DNA of 38,743 nucleotides from Bacteroidota bacterium (GCA_013203805.1 JABMPH010000128.1:1-38743), one strand, 5' to 3'. Positions 25,735 through 34,452 are shown, numbered from the stretch's first letter. The notes: generated by a model not told the origin, from the sequence alone. Translations and numbers: made by a program.

Positions 25735-25776
25735 AATGGGTTGTGAGAATTTAATACTCTCACAACCCATTCTTTT
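25735..25776. terminator. Bidirectional terminator between rng and the convergent usp gene
   Basis: A 14-bp stem, AATGGGTTGTGAGA at 25735-25748 and its complement at 25758-25771, with a 9-nt loop. The plus side ends in CTTTTT; the minus side has a run of six T residues (AAAAAA at 25731-25736 on the plus strand), so it can stop transcription from both convergent genes. Confidence 0.85.
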
Positions 25777-25796
25777 TCCCCTCGAAACAAGCCTAA

Positions 25797-26630
25797 CTAA
25801 TACTTACTTGCATGGATACTTAATACCGGCACTGGCGAATGATTTACCATTTGTGATGCATAAGGTCCAAGAATTAAATTAGCGGTACTTGTTTCCTGTT
25901 CCGTCATTATTGCAATTAGGTTAGCGCCAATTTTAGAAGCATAGTTTAAAGTAACTTCAGTAATATTATCCGTTTCTAAGAATACTGATTTATATTTAAT
26001 TTTATTCTCATCAAGATACTCCTCAGCCTGTGCGACGTAATTTCGTACCCGATATCGAATATCGTCGGAAGTTGTTGTGAACAGTCCAAGGATATGTATT
26101 TCCGAATTAAAATATTTGGCTAACAAAGCTGTAAGTGGTAATTTTTGACGTGTGATTTTTGTACTATCCAAGGGTAGTACAATTTTTTTCAAGTCTGTAC
26201 CCACATCAATGCCAGCACGTATAGTTATTATTGGTCGGGTACAAGCTGTTGCCATCCTGTTGGCATTGCTACCAATCCAGAATTCTTCAAAACCAGATGA
26301 ACCATGGGTTCCTATTACAACAAGAAATGCATCTATTTCATCGGCCATTATGCACATTTCTTTATAAACTTTACCTTTCTTTATAAAGTATTCAATTTTT
26401 TCACCATGCAAATGGTACTTGTACTTTTTCACAAGCTCTTCAAACCTATTGGTAACTTCTTTTTCAATATTCTGTGGCTCTACAGAAAATATCTCCTTAG
26501 AATAATCAAGATGATTAATCCATACCATTGCAATACCGGCTTTTGCTTTACGGGCAATTGTAATTGCATGTTCGAGTGCATTGATCGAACAATCGGAAAA
26601 ATCCATGCCCACTAAAATTACTTTACTCAT
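25797..26630 (-). CDS. Universal stress protein with two UspA domains
   Basis: A 277-residue tandem Usp. Domain 1 (about 1-145) carries GTHGSSGFEEFWIGSN, which fits the ATP-binding pattern G-x2-G-x9-G-S. Domain 2 (about 148-277) ends in LGPYASQMVNHSPVPVL, a variant without the full ATP loop. Cytoplasmic; Usp proteins bind ATP and aid survival in stress, but the partner here is unknown. Its start overlaps the end of the SPOR-protein gene by 8 nt. It is a clear paralogue of the Usp at 27088-27912, sharing RKAK/GKVYxE and the LIAIMTxQ segment. Confidence 0.93.
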   Translation of the reverse strand: MSKVILVGMDFSDCSINALEHAITIARKAKAGIAMVWINHLDYSKEIFSVEPQNIEKEVTNRFEELVKKYKYHLHGEKIEYFIKKGKVYKEMCIMADEIDAFLVVIGTHGSSGFEEFWIGSNANRMATACTRPIITIRAGIDVGTDLKKIVLPLDSTKITRQKLPLTALLAKYFNSEIHILGLFTTTSDDIRYRVRNYVAQAEEYLDENKIKYKSVFLETDNITEVTLNYASKIGANLIAIMTEQETSTANLILGPYASQMVNHSPVPVLSIHASKY

Positions 26631-27063
26631 AGTTGTTGTTTTTGTTATATTTCGACAAACTAGGGAAATTTATATTATCCTGTGTTACCCAAGCTCCGGG
26701 ATATTTCCGGCCAATCTTCTCAAGAAACTTTTCAGCTTCCAGTCGTGTTCTAAAATCTCCAACTCTAACCCTATAATTGGGTTCTCCAAATGTTAAATAA
26801 ACAGGTATATCAGGATATTTTTCTAAAAATTTAGCTTTTGCTTCTTCTGTTATATCAAGAGCATCATTACCAGATGCCATAAGTATCTGTATTCGATAAC
26901 CCTGAAAAGTTGGGAATTTAACATTATGATCAATGTGTAGTTGAACCAAAGAATCAACACGACCTTCACTTATAATAATAACCCTTCCTTCATCAGGATT
27001 TTGAGCTATCATTCCCCCAATTAGAAAAATGACACTAAAAATTAAGCCTATTATTTTTTTCAT
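26623..27063 (-). CDS. Secreted SPOR-domain protein
   Basis: A 146-residue exported protein with a signal peptide (Lys-Lys, hydrophobic core, cleavage near residue 20 after GGMIA). A SPOR-like domain fills about residues 53-135: FQGYRIQILMASG and later YRVRVGDFRTRLEAEKFLE are its typical beta and helix strands. SPOR domains bind glycan strands stripped of stem peptides in peptidoglycan, usually at the division site. It lies between two tandem Usp genes, 24 nt from one and overlapping the other by 8 nt, so the three form one operon. The link between envelope and stress proteins is unexplained. Confidence 0.85.
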   Translation of the reverse strand: MKKIIGLIFSVIFLIGGMIAQNPDEGRVIIISEGRVDSLVQLHIDHNVKFPTFQGYRIQILMASGNDALDITEEAKAKFLEKYPDIPVYLTFGEPNYRVRVGDFRTRLEAEKFLEKIGRKYPGAWVTQDNINFPSLSKYNKNNNYE

Positions 27064-27087
27064 ATTTCAGTATAATATTCCTTAATG

Positions 27088-27912
27088 TTACTTTGCCCTA
27101 ACACTAACAACTGGTATTGTTGAGTTATTGATTAATTGTTGGGCATAGGGGCCTAAAAATTTATTTGCAGTTGTTGTTCCCTGATCAGTCATTATTGCAA
27201 TCAGATCCATATCATTAGTAATGCTATAATCAATTATAGAGGCGGCAACATTTTTAACTTCAAGTTTTTCAAGTTTATAATCAACATTTTTATTAATCAT
27301 ACAATTAACAGCCTCTACTCCAAACTTATCAATACGCTTTCTAATTACACTTATAGTAGTATTATAAACTTCTAGCAAATATACAGTAGCTTCAAATTTA
27401 AGAGCAAGATCACATATAAATGGTAGTTTTTGCTTTGTTTCAAGCGAACTATCAAGAGGAACCAATATTTTCTTTATCGTTGATTTGAACACATATTTAT
27501 TTCTTATTGTTGTAACCGGACATGGTGCTTGTGTAACTATACGATATGTATTACTCCCAATCCAATGCTGCTCATACCCTGATACCCCGTGAGTTCCTGC
27601 AAATATCATATCTGCATCAATCCGTACAGCAGCCTTTGCAATTTCTTGATAAACCTTACCTTTGCGTAGTATAACTTCAATTTTACCTTTTGAAAGAAAT
27701 TCAGAATAGGTACTAACAAGGTTTTTAAGATATTCTTTTTTCTCTATGCGAAGCTCACCTGTAATGGTATCCAATACATTCTCATCCGAAAAGGAATTAT
27801 CAACCCATACTAAGTAGATTGAAGCATCCAACTTTTTGGCAAACATCAACGCATATTGCAATGCATGTTCTGCATTCTTCGAAAAATCGATGGCAACTAA
27901 GATGGTCTTCAT
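27088..27912 (-). CDS. Universal stress protein with two UspA domains (paralogue)
   Basis: A 274-residue tandem Usp. Domain 1 (about 1-143) contains GTHGVSGYEQHWIGSN, fitting the G-x2-G-x9-G-S ATP-binding pattern; domain 2 (about 150-274) ends in LGPYAQQLINNSTIPVV and lacks the full loop. First gene of the minus-strand Usp-SPOR-Usp set. The paralogue at 25797 has the same domain order and ending, so a duplication around the SPOR gene, or insertion of it, is likely. Confidence 0.93.
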   Translation of the reverse strand: MKTILVAIDFSKNAEHALQYALMFAKKLDASIYLVWVDNSFSDENVLDTITGELRIEKKEYLKNLVSTYSEFLSKGKIEVILRKGKVYQEIAKAAVRIDADMIFAGTHGVSGYEQHWIGSNTYRIVTQAPCPVTTIRNKYVFKSTIKKILVPLDSSLETKQKLPFICDLALKFEATVYLLEVYNTTISVIRKRIDKFGVEAVNCMINKNVDYKLEKLEVKNVAASIIDYSITNDMDLIAIMTDQGTTTANKFLGPYAQQLINNSTIPVVSVRAK

Positions 27913-28084
27913 TTCTTTAAGAAATTAGATGATAGCAGCATAAAGATTATTGCTATCACGTTAGTAAAGCAATGGTGCTAATATAACAAATAATTATTAA
28001 ATCTATTATCTTTTAATCATCAAAACTGGGAAAATAAATTATTTGATCTAAAACTAACAATTAACAACATTAAAAATTACTCTA

Positions 28085-28112
28085 TTTGTTACGTGATTTT
28101 CATCTACTTTTG
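28085..28112 (+). promoter_or_regulatory. Promoter of ruvB
   Basis: TTTG at 28085-28088 and TACTTTTG (TAnnTTTG) at 28105-28112, 16 nt apart, end 19 nt before ATG 28132. Good match to the Bacteroidetes promoter pattern, with slightly short spacing. Confidence 0.55.
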
Positions 28113-28131
28113 TTTAAAAATTATGTGATTA

Positions 28132-29154
28132 ATGAATGAAAACCTTGACGCATCCGGATCAAATTTAAGCACCGACGAAAAAGAGCTTGAAAACACATTG
28201 CGACCTGCACATTTTACACATTTTGTCGGGCAACCCAGTGTAGTTGAGAATCTTAAAATTTTTGTTGAAGCTGCAAAACAAAGAGGCGATGCGCTCGATC
28301 ATGTTCTACTACATGGGCCTCCAGGACTTGGGAAAACAACTTTATCGTATATAATCTCCAATGAACTTGGTGTTAATATCATTACAACGTCAGGGCCGGT
28401 TCTTGATAAACCTGGCGACCTGGCTGGTTTACTAACAAACCTAGAAGAGAATGATGTTCTATTTATTGATGAAATTCATAGATTAAGTGCGGTTGTTGAG
28501 GAATACCTTTACTCAGCAATGGAAGATTATAAAATTGATATTATGATCGAAACCGGTCCAAATGCCAGATCGGTGCAAATAACACTTAATCCATTTACTT
28601 TAATTGGTGCCACAACAAGATCGGGACTGCTTACGGCACCCCTTCGTTCACGATTTGGTATAAATTCACGGCTTGAGTATTATAACTCAAAAACTTTAGC
28701 GTCGATAGTTAAACGTAGTGCATCCATACTAAAAGTAAATATTGACGATATTGCTGCAAACGAAATAGCCGGCAGAAGTAGAGGAACACCTCGTATAGCG
28801 AATTTGCTTTTACGTAGAGTACGCGATTTTGCCCAAATTGTTGGCACAGGTAATATTGATATTGAAATATCCAGGTATTCACTAAAGGCACTTAATGTTG
28901 ATAAGAATGGGCTTGACGAAATGGATAATAGAATCCTTACTACAATAATTGATAAATTCAAAGGTGGCCCTGTTGGCATCTCTACTATTGCTACCGCATG
29001 TGGTGAAGAACGTGACACAATTGAAGAGGTATACGAACCCTTTTTAATTCAGGAAGGTTATATAATGCGTACACCTCGCGGCCGAGAAGTTACTCAAAGA
29101 GCTTATGAACATTTAGGAAGAATAAAACAAATTGATCAAGGGAAACTTTTTTAA
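28132..29154 (+). CDS. ruvB: Holliday junction branch migration ATPase RuvB
   Basis: A 340-residue AAA+ motor that drives branch migration with RuvA. Walker A is GPPGLGKTT (62-70); Walker B ends in FIDEIHRL with Asp113 and Glu114; sensor 1 is [30 protein letters not shown] is the sensor 2 region, and the C-terminal winged helix contains [12 protein letters not shown]. Full length for the family. It is monocistronic or leads into the downstream genes through a 315-nt repeat-bearing gap. A promoter candidate lies directly upstream. Confidence 0.97.
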   Translation: MNENLDASGSNLSTDEKELENTLRPAHFTHFVGQPSVVENLKIFVEAAKQRGDALDHVLLHGPPGLGKTTLSYIISNELGVNIITTSGPVLDKPGDLAGLLTNLEENDVLFIDEIHRLSAVVEEYLYSAMEDYKIDIMIETGPNARSVQITLNPFTLIGATTRSGLLTAPLRSRFGINSRLEYYNSKTLASIVKRSASILKVNIDDIAANEIAGRSRGTPRIANLLLRRVRDFAQIVGTGNIDIEISRYSLKALNVDKNGLDEMDNRILTTIIDKFKGGPVGISTIATACGEERDTIEEVYEPFLIQEGYIMRTPRGREVTQRAYEHLGRIKQIDQGKLF

Positions 29155-29206
29155 TGTTGTAACTAGCTTTTCCCTTAAGAGACTGAGTGCAATGGTAATA
29201 GGTATT

Positions 29207-29236
29207 GAGGGGGGTATAAGGGATATAGGGTATAAA
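29207..29236. repeat. G-rich GGGTATA-type repeat arm (ruvB-queG gap)
   Basis: Degenerate units around GGGTATAAGGGATATAGGG. Opposite in sense to the C-rich arm at 29312-29422, so the two could pair as a long imperfect hairpin. A similar arm is found at 37524-37598. Confidence 0.7.
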
Positions 29237-29311
29237 GAAAAACAGTAATCAATAACATAAACAATTATAGGCTAATATGACTAAAAATTTTGTAAAGTTT
29301 ATAATTGAAAT

Positions 29312-29422
29312 ATGCCCCATACCTTTATGCCCCATATATCCTTATCCCCTATACCCCTTATACCCAATATCCTTATATCCCCTGTATCCTTATACCCCAT
29401 ATATCCATATACCCAATATATC
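29312..29422. repeat. C-rich TATACCC/TATATCC repeat array (ruvB-queG gap)
   Basis: About 14 degenerate units of the kind CCCCATATATCC, CCTTATACCC, CCCAATATCC in tandem over 111 nt. Complementary in type to the G-rich arm at 29207-29236. Same repeat family as 37638-37669. Confidence 0.75.
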
Positions 29423-29469
29423 ACACAAACTCACCTCATGTTTTAAACCCCAAAACTGATTAGCTCATT

Positions 29470-30408
29470 ATGCCCATTCAATCACTACAAAAGCAACAAC
29501 TAAGCAAGTTTATTATTGCTCAGGCTAAAGAAATGGGGTTTTTCGATTGTGGCATTTCCAAAGCTGAAAACCTTAATGAAGATGAAGTAAAAATGGAACT
29601 TTGGCTAAGTGGTGGAAATAATGGAGAAATGATATACCTTGAACGAAACAAGGACAAAAGATACAATCCACAATTACTTGTTGAAAACGCCAAATCGGTA
29701 ATCTCTGTTCTTTATAACTATTACCCTAAAAAACAGCTTGACCAAAAGGATAAATACAAGATTGCCAAATATGCTTATGGAATAGATTACCATTATGTAA
29801 TAAAAGAAAAACTTGGCCAATTACTAAACGTTATTCAAACAAAAACAGGAAGTCAAAATGCCCGAATATTTGTTGATTCAGCACCTGTACTTGACAGAGC
29901 CTGGGCTCGAAAGAGTGGTTTAGGTTTTATTGGTAAAAACACTCTACTTATAAATAAAAAAGGGGGATCGTTTTTCTTCATCGGTCATATAATTATTGAC
30001 CTTGAATTGCATTATAAGGATCAACCAGACCGAAAAAGTTATTGTGGAAGTTGCACACGATGCATTGATTCTTGCCCAACCAATGCAATCAAGAACAATT
30101 ATGTAGATGCACGCAGTTGCTTGTCGTATTTAACCATTGAATATAATGGCCCTCTCCCTCTGGATCAAAAAGAAAATTTTAACGTTTGGATTTTTGGTTG
30201 TGATATTTGTCAGGATGTATGCCCATGGAATAGATTTGCATCGCCACATTCTGAACCATTATTCCAGCCACAAGAAGATCTTTTAAAAATGAATAAAGCC
30301 AGTTGGGAGGAAATGGATAAAGTCCAGTTCAATAAATTATTTAAAGGTTCAGCAGTTCAACGAACCAGGTACAAGGGATTAAGAAGAAATATCGACTTTC
30401 TCACATAA
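29470..30408 (+). CDS. queG: Epoxyqueuosine reductase QueG
   Basis: Cobalamin-dependent iron-sulfur enzyme for the last step of queuosine formation in tRNA, 312 residues. The two [4Fe-4S] sites are visible: CGSCTRCIDSCP with Cys192, 195, 198 and 202, and CDICQDVCPWNR with Cys244, 247 and 251; CLSYLTIEY precedes the second. The N-terminal domain has the usual VISVLYNYYP and RKSGLGFIGKNTLLI segments. Length is normal for the short form without HEAT repeats. It lies downstream of the repeat-bearing gap after ruvB. Confidence 0.95.
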   Translation: MPIQSLQKQQLSKFIIAQAKEMGFFDCGISKAENLNEDEVKMELWLSGGNNGEMIYLERNKDKRYNPQLLVENAKSVISVLYNYYPKKQLDQKDKYKIAKYAYGIDYHYVIKEKLGQLLNVIQTKTGSQNARIFVDSAPVLDRAWARKSGLGFIGKNTLLINKKGGSFFFIGHIIIDLELHYKDQPDRKSYCGSCTRCIDSCPTNAIKNNYVDARSCLSYLTIEYNGPLPLDQKENFNVWIFGCDICQDVCPWNRFASPHSEPLFQPQEDLLKMNKASWEEMDKVQFNKLFKGSAVQRTRYKGLRRNIDFLT

Positions 30409-30443
30409 GTGATGCCTTAAAACAAGCATTCCAGTAAAAATCC

Positions 30444-30451
30444 TATTTTTG
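30444..30451 (+). promoter_or_regulatory. -7 element before the AlbA_2 membrane protein gene
   Basis: TATTTTTG matches TAnnTTTG, 19 nt before ATG 30470. It includes the alternative TTG start at 30449, which argues for the ATG as the true start. No clear -33 box. Confidence 0.4.
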
Positions 30452-30469
30452 AATAATAAAAGATCAACT

Positions 30470-32047
30470 ATGGCGCATAAAAATAAAATCCTTATCATAG
30501 GTTTTTTTTTAATAACTACCATTTTTAGTTTTTCTACTTATTGGATCAAGAGTTTGGAGAATTCTTTTGCTGATGAGATAATATCTAATGCATCGTCTTC
30601 ATTTACTTTAAATTTGGTAGATTTTCTAAACACGGGCAAATTGACCATAGAAGATTTAAATCAAAATATTAGCACAAATAATCAAAAGGTCATAAAAATT
30701 GATGACTTAAACACATTCTCCACTAAAATGATACTCTCCAGCAATTACCTCAAGGGAGTTGCCTTATCGAACAATAATTTCACCTATATTATTTATCGTG
30801 ACAAATCTTCGTTGGTTGCCACATACGATGTTGATTTAACAGATAGCGTTTCCTCCTGGGTAAGGATGAACAATAATCTTGAAATAATAAGCGAGTGGAC
30901 CGATATCTATAGAATATTTCCTGATGACCAAAATATAAAAGAAATAAAAGAAGAATTAAGCTCTGCCAAATGGGTATGGAAATCATCAAAAGATCAAATA
31001 CCAGAATTAAGAGACCTGTTAACCGTATTATTTGAAACATACAATAGCAATGGAGATAGTATAGTCGTCGGATTAATTTATAGTGCTCAGGACATTAGTA
31101 AAAATTTCGCTTCAGTTTTAAAATTCAAAAACCCTCTCGTTACAATACTAACAACAAACAATAATAATGTAACTCCTATTCTTACTAACGACACAGTTAA
31201 TATTTCTGCGTACAATAGTATGGAAGGAGATATCGCCAATCAAATTGCTAAGTGGAAGAAAGATCAAAACAAAGAACCCCATTCTTATTCTTTTGAGAAA
31301 TTTAACAAAATATATTGGACTCGGATTGTTAATATTGATCCTATAATCGGTATTAATGGATTTGCAGTTACAATATCGGCAGCCGACCTTGCTGAAACAG
31401 AACGAAAACAAGAAATTTTATATTTGTACTTATCATTTGGGCTATTACTTATAACAATAATTTCTACTTTGTTACTCTTCAGAAAAAAGAAAGCTGTTAA
31501 GCTATCATCTTCAAAAAAGGAAATAATAACTCTATCTGCTGACGAAGTATTAAGTCTTATCAAAAAAGGAGAAACGGAATTTGTTGAATTTAAGTCATCG
31601 CTAAGATGGGATTATAGAGAGGGCAAAGTAAATAAAATTCTGGAAAACGTAATATTGAAAAGTATTGCTGCATTCGCAAATGCAAAAGGAGGCACATTAT
31701 TTATCGGAGTAAGCGATGATATGGAAATATTAGGACTGGAAAATGACTTTAACACACTTAAGAAAAGGGATGTTGACTATTTTGAACTTCACTTAAGGAA
31801 GCTCATAAACAATCACTTTGGTATTGCCTTTTCAAATGAAAGCTTAAGCATGGCTTTTCCAATTTTCGATGAGAAGACCATTTGTATAATTCAAGTTCAA
31901 TCTTCCGGGAAACCGGTATTTCTTAAAACGAAAAATAATCAGGGTAATGAAATTGAAAAATTTTATGTGCGCTCGGGTAATGCTTCTCAGGAAATATCAT
32001 CCCTTACTGAAATAAACGAATATATTAAAATAAGATTTGACAACTAA
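30470..32047 (+). CDS. Membrane-anchored AlbA_2 (Schlafen-type) domain protein with extracytoplasmic sensor-like region
   Basis: A 525-residue protein. A first membrane segment (about 6-24), an extracytoplasmic region of about 290 residues, a second membrane segment (about 317-337) and a Lys-rich stop sequence are followed by a cytoplasmic AlbA_2 domain (about 355-525). Marks of the latter are ETEFVEFKSSLRWDYREGK, AAFANAKGGTLFIGVSDD, and FYVRSGNASQEI near the end. AlbA_2 domains bind nucleic acid or nucleotide and usually occur in soluble regulators; here the layout resembles a one-component receptor with a sensor outside and effector inside. The outer region has no motif I recognise. I chose ATG 30470 over TTG 30449. 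Function unknown. Confidence 0.85.
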   Translation: MAHKNKILIIGFFLITTIFSFSTYWIKSLENSFADEIISNASSSFTLNLVDFLNTGKLTIEDLNQNISTNNQKVIKIDDLNTFSTKMILSSNYLKGVALSNNNFTYIIYRDKSSLVATYDVDLTDSVSSWVRMNNNLEIISEWTDIYRIFPDDQNIKEIKEELSSAKWVWKSSKDQIPELRDLLTVLFETYNSNGDSIVVGLIYSAQDISKNFASVLKFKNPLVTILTTNNNNVTPILTNDTVNISAYNSMEGDIANQIAKWKKDQNKEPHSYSFEKFNKIYWTRIVNIDPIIGINGFAVTISAADLAETERKQEILYLYLSFGLLLITIISTLLLFRKKKAVKLSSSKKEIITLSADEVLSLIKKGETEFVEFKSSLRWDYREGKVNKILENVILKSIAAFANAKGGTLFIGVSDDMEILGLENDFNTLKKRDVDYFELHLRKLINNHFGIAFSNESLSMAFPIFDEKTICIIQVQSSGKPVFLKTKNNQGNEIEKFYVRSGNASQEISSLTEINEYIKIRFDN

Positions 32048-32121
32048 ATTAAGGCATATCAAGGTATATATACTAATCAATAAAATTACAATTTGCATAA
32101 TTCTAACTAACAATAATAACT

Positions 32122-33573
32122 ATGGGCTGGCTAATATTTTGGATCGCGCTTTATTTAATTGTTATAATCATACTATCGTTACGACATCTTAACACCTCTG
32201 ATATCGACCAATATCTGGTTAACAATCGTAATACAAAAACCCTACCTCTTGTTTTTACGGTTCTGGCAACTTTTGTTGGGGGAGGCACATCCATTGGTCT
32301 TATGGCTTTGGGGTATGAGTCGGGTTTTGCAGCAGTTGCAATTGGAGTAGCATATGTAATTGGATTTGGAATATTATGGAAATATGCAGGTAAAATTCGC
32401 GACTTTGGAGCAAAAAAGAATATTTATAGTTTTCCTCATTTTCTAAATCACACATATACATCACCTGAAGAAAAAAACTTTGCTAAAATATTCTCAGCTA
32501 CAGTTAGTGGTGTTAATATATTCATATTCTTTTTCATTCTGGCAGCACAATTTGTTGCCATGGCAAGCTTATTAAAATTTTCCTTTGAAATTGGATATCA
32601 AACAGCAGCAATTATTTCGGCTATTATCATTATAGCATATACTGCTATTGCAGGATTATCGGGCGTAATTATAACAGATACAATACAGTTTATTGCTATA
32701 GTAATAATGATTGTTTTGATATTTATTCCAGGCATATTAACCGATACCGAAATGTTCAGTAGGTTAGGTGAACTTCCTCGCGAAATGCTTAATGGAACCC
32801 AATTGGGTATAGTATTCTTGGTTGGTACGCCCATATTTTTGTCTTGGTCGGTGTTGGCACGAATGGATATTTGGCAAAGAATACTGGCCGCAAAAGATGA
32901 AAAAACTGCACGCAAAGTAAGCCTTTGGTCAGGATTGGGAATGCTCCCATTTTACATTATATTTCCCTTGGTGGGGATGGCTGTTAGATTGGTAATTGAC
33001 TACGAAATTTCACCTGATGAAACCGCTGGAGTAGCATATATTTTTATTGATCGACATAGTAGTGGATTCATCATGTCGTTTGCAGTAGTTGGTTTACTAT
33101 CAGCCCTTATGTCTTCTGGCGATAGCTTCTTAAATATAATTTCCATTTCAGCAGTTAAAGACTTTGTTGGGTGGAGAAAGAAAAAACCAGTATCATCAGC
33201 AAAAGCACATCAAATGATAAGAATTGCCACATTTGTTTTTGGCATAACTGCATTGTTCATTGCTCTGGTATTCCCAAACATTGTGGACTTGATGGTGGTT
33301 GGTATTTCAACAATTACAATTTTTGCACCTATCACCCTATTTGCCTTGATTAAGAAAAATGCCTTCGCCTATAGAAAAGCTGTAATAATTAGTATTCTTG
33401 TTGCTTTCTTTGTTAACCTATCCTTATTTATCCTGGGAGTTTATTCACCCGAAAGCTTTAACCCAAAATCATCCTTTGTTCCATCAATAATTATTGAAAC
33501 AATAATATTATTGATTGGAGTGAAACTAACGAAGATTCCAAAAACAGGAATCGAAAAAGCAATTGTATTATGA
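32122..33573 (+). CDS. Sodium:solute symporter family protein
   Basis: A 483-residue inner-membrane transporter with about 12-13 membrane segments, normal for the SSS family. N-terminal marks include ATFVGGGTSIGLMALGYESG in the first repeat; GLSGVIITDTIQF is the second; LLSALMSSGDSFLNIISIS carries the Ser-rich Na+-site helix. The substrate is not indicated by motif or neighbours. The following gene's start overlaps its end by 4 nt (ATGA), so deaminase and transporter are co-translated. Confidence 0.92.
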   Translation: MGWLIFWIALYLIVIIILSLRHLNTSDIDQYLVNNRNTKTLPLVFTVLATFVGGGTSIGLMALGYESGFAAVAIGVAYVIGFGILWKYAGKIRDFGAKKNIYSFPHFLNHTYTSPEEKNFAKIFSATVSGVNIFIFFFILAAQFVAMASLLKFSFEIGYQTAAIISAIIIIAYTAIAGLSGVIITDTIQFIAIVIMIVLIFIPGILTDTEMFSRLGELPREMLNGTQLGIVFLVGTPIFLSWSVLARMDIWQRILAAKDEKTARKVSLWSGLGMLPFYIIFPLVGMAVRLVIDYEISPDETAGVAYIFIDRHSSGFIMSFAVVGLLSALMSSGDSFLNIISISAVKDFVGWRKKKPVSSAKAHQMIRIATFVFGITALFIALVFPNIVDLMVVGISTITIFAPITLFALIKKNAFAYRKAVIISILVAFFVNLSLFILGVYSPESFNPKSSFVPSIIIETIILLIGVKLTKIPKTGIEKAIVL

Positions 33574-34028
33574 GCCTAGGAGTTATGTCGGACGAGCACT
33601 TTATGAAGATGGCTCTACAGGAAGCCAAACTAGCGTTAGAAAAAGATGAAGTTCCGGTTGGTGCTGTTATTGTGTACGACAATCAAATAATAGCAAGGGC
33701 ACATAACCTTACCGAAACATTAAACGACGTTACAGCCCATGCCGAAATGCAAGCATTTACTTCTGCAGCTGATTTTATTGGTGGCAAGTATCTTCGCGGA
33801 TGTACTCTTTATGTTACTCTTGAACCATGCTTAATGTGTGCAGGAGCGTCATATTGGACGCAAATAGGTAAAATTGTTTATGGTGCTAATGATGTAAAAA
33901 GAGGATATTCCAAAGTAAGTGAATCTGTAATGCATCCCGAAACAATCATAGTTGGAGGAGTAATGGAAGATCAGTGTGGAGAACTCATTAGTAATTTCTT
34001 TGCTGAAAAACGAAAGCTAAAAAAGTAA
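33570..34028 (+). CDS. tadA: Nucleoside/tRNA adenosine deaminase (TadA-type)
   Basis: A 152-residue zinc deaminase. The active site is HAEMQAF with His57 and Glu59, and EPCLMCAGA with Cys87 and Cys90. VPVGAVIVYDNQIIARAHNL is the family N-terminal core. Probably TadA, which makes inosine at tRNA-Arg position 34. A guanine deaminase or other paralogue is possible, but the NxTETLNDVTAHAE segment favours TadA. The start may be ATG 33570, overlapping the symporter stop, or ATG 33585; the second gives the more usual N-terminus. Confidence 0.88.
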   Translation: MSLGVMSDEHFMKMALQEAKLALEKDEVPVGAVIVYDNQIIARAHNLTETLNDVTAHAEMQAFTSAADFIGGKYLRGCTLYVTLEPCLMCAGASYWTQIGKIVYGANDVKRGYSKVSESVMHPETIIVGGVMEDQCGELISNFFAEKRKLKK

Positions 34029-34158
34029 AACTTTCAAAGATTAATCCTATTGTATATTCTGATATAGGTATATGAGATATGTCAATGTCCAACTATTATT
34101 ATTTTGTGCTTTCAGATGTTAGGAAAATATCAATAATAAAATTCATTGTGAACATTCT

Positions 34159-34182
34159 ATGTTTTCTTTGCGTAACTTTGTG
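34159..34182. repeat. Repeat arm related to the GxxExxY-flanking inverted repeat
   Basis: GTTTTCTTTGCGTAACTTTG followed by TGAC, opposite in sense to the arm at 34217-34258 and about 35 nt away, so the two can form a hairpin. Confidence 0.55.
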
Positions 34183-34216
34183 ACATAGCTGCCTGACGGC
34201 GATGCAGGACTATTGC

Positions 34217-34258
34217 ACAAAGAATCACAGAGAAGACGCAGAGTTTCGCAAAGAAAAA
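34217..34258. repeat. Left inverted-repeat arm of the GxxExxY remnant
   Basis: Runs ACAAAGAATCACAGAGAAGA then CGCAGAGTTTCGCAAAG. Its reverse complement matches 34411-34452 over most of its length (GAAACTCTG-GTCTTCTCTGTG shared). Confidence 0.7.
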
Positions 34259-34269
34259 AAGAAAAACCT

Positions 34270-34425
34270 ATGCCTATTGTTTATAAAGAAGTTAAGCTTG
34301 ATCATGGATATAGAATTGATTTATTAGTCGAAGAAAAAATGGTATTAAAAGGGTGATTAATTAAAATCAAGCAACTAATCAGTTTCAAAATCTTGGGGTT
34401 TATGATAAGCTTTCTCTGAGAAACT
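34270..34425 (+). pseudogene. Degenerate GxxExxY (PDDEXK_3-type) protein fragment
   Basis: ATG 34270 to TGA 34356 encodes MPIVYKEVKLDHGYRIDLLV and eight more residues (28 in all), matching the central part of GxxExxY proteins (P-V-x-Y-K...GYR-x-D-x-x-V). In another frame, the sequence after the stop gives ILGFMISFL, similar to the family's later LG-FLINF strand. The N-terminal third, with the GxxExxY motif itself, is missing. It lies between two inverted-repeat arms. A broken, non-functional copy is the likely reading; family recognition is from memory and moderately firm. Confidence 0.65.
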
Positions 34426-34452
34426 CTGTGTCTTCTCTGTGCCTCTCTGTGA
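34411..34452. repeat. Right inverted-repeat arm of the GxxExxY remnant
   Basis: Runs TTTCTCTGAGAAACTCTGTG then TCTTCTCTGTGCCTCTCTGTGA. Imperfect reverse complement of 34217-34258. Such CACAGAG-type strings are commonly seen beside GxxExxY genes in Bacteroidetes (from memory). Confidence 0.7.

Larger units (their letters stand above)
29155..29469 (+). other. 315-nt gap between ruvB and queG filled by simple repeats
   Basis: No real gene. A 60-codon open frame from 29277 is an artefact of the repeat, giving a Pro/Tyr/Leu-only product. The gap contains a G-rich arm and a C-rich arm of the same repeat type, listed separately. Confidence 0.8.

Noticed and set aside
29312-29422. Possible CRISPR array
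   Set aside because: Units are short, degenerate and directly tandem, with no unique spacers and no cas genes nearby.
29207-29422. Telomere-like or replication-origin iteron repeat
   Set aside because: No replication initiator gene or hairpin end is present, and a second copy lies inside the chromosome-like backbone.
29277-29459. Open frame of 60 codons rich in Pro, Tyr and Leu
   Set aside because: It is a direct read-through of the C-rich simple repeat and has no protein-like composition.
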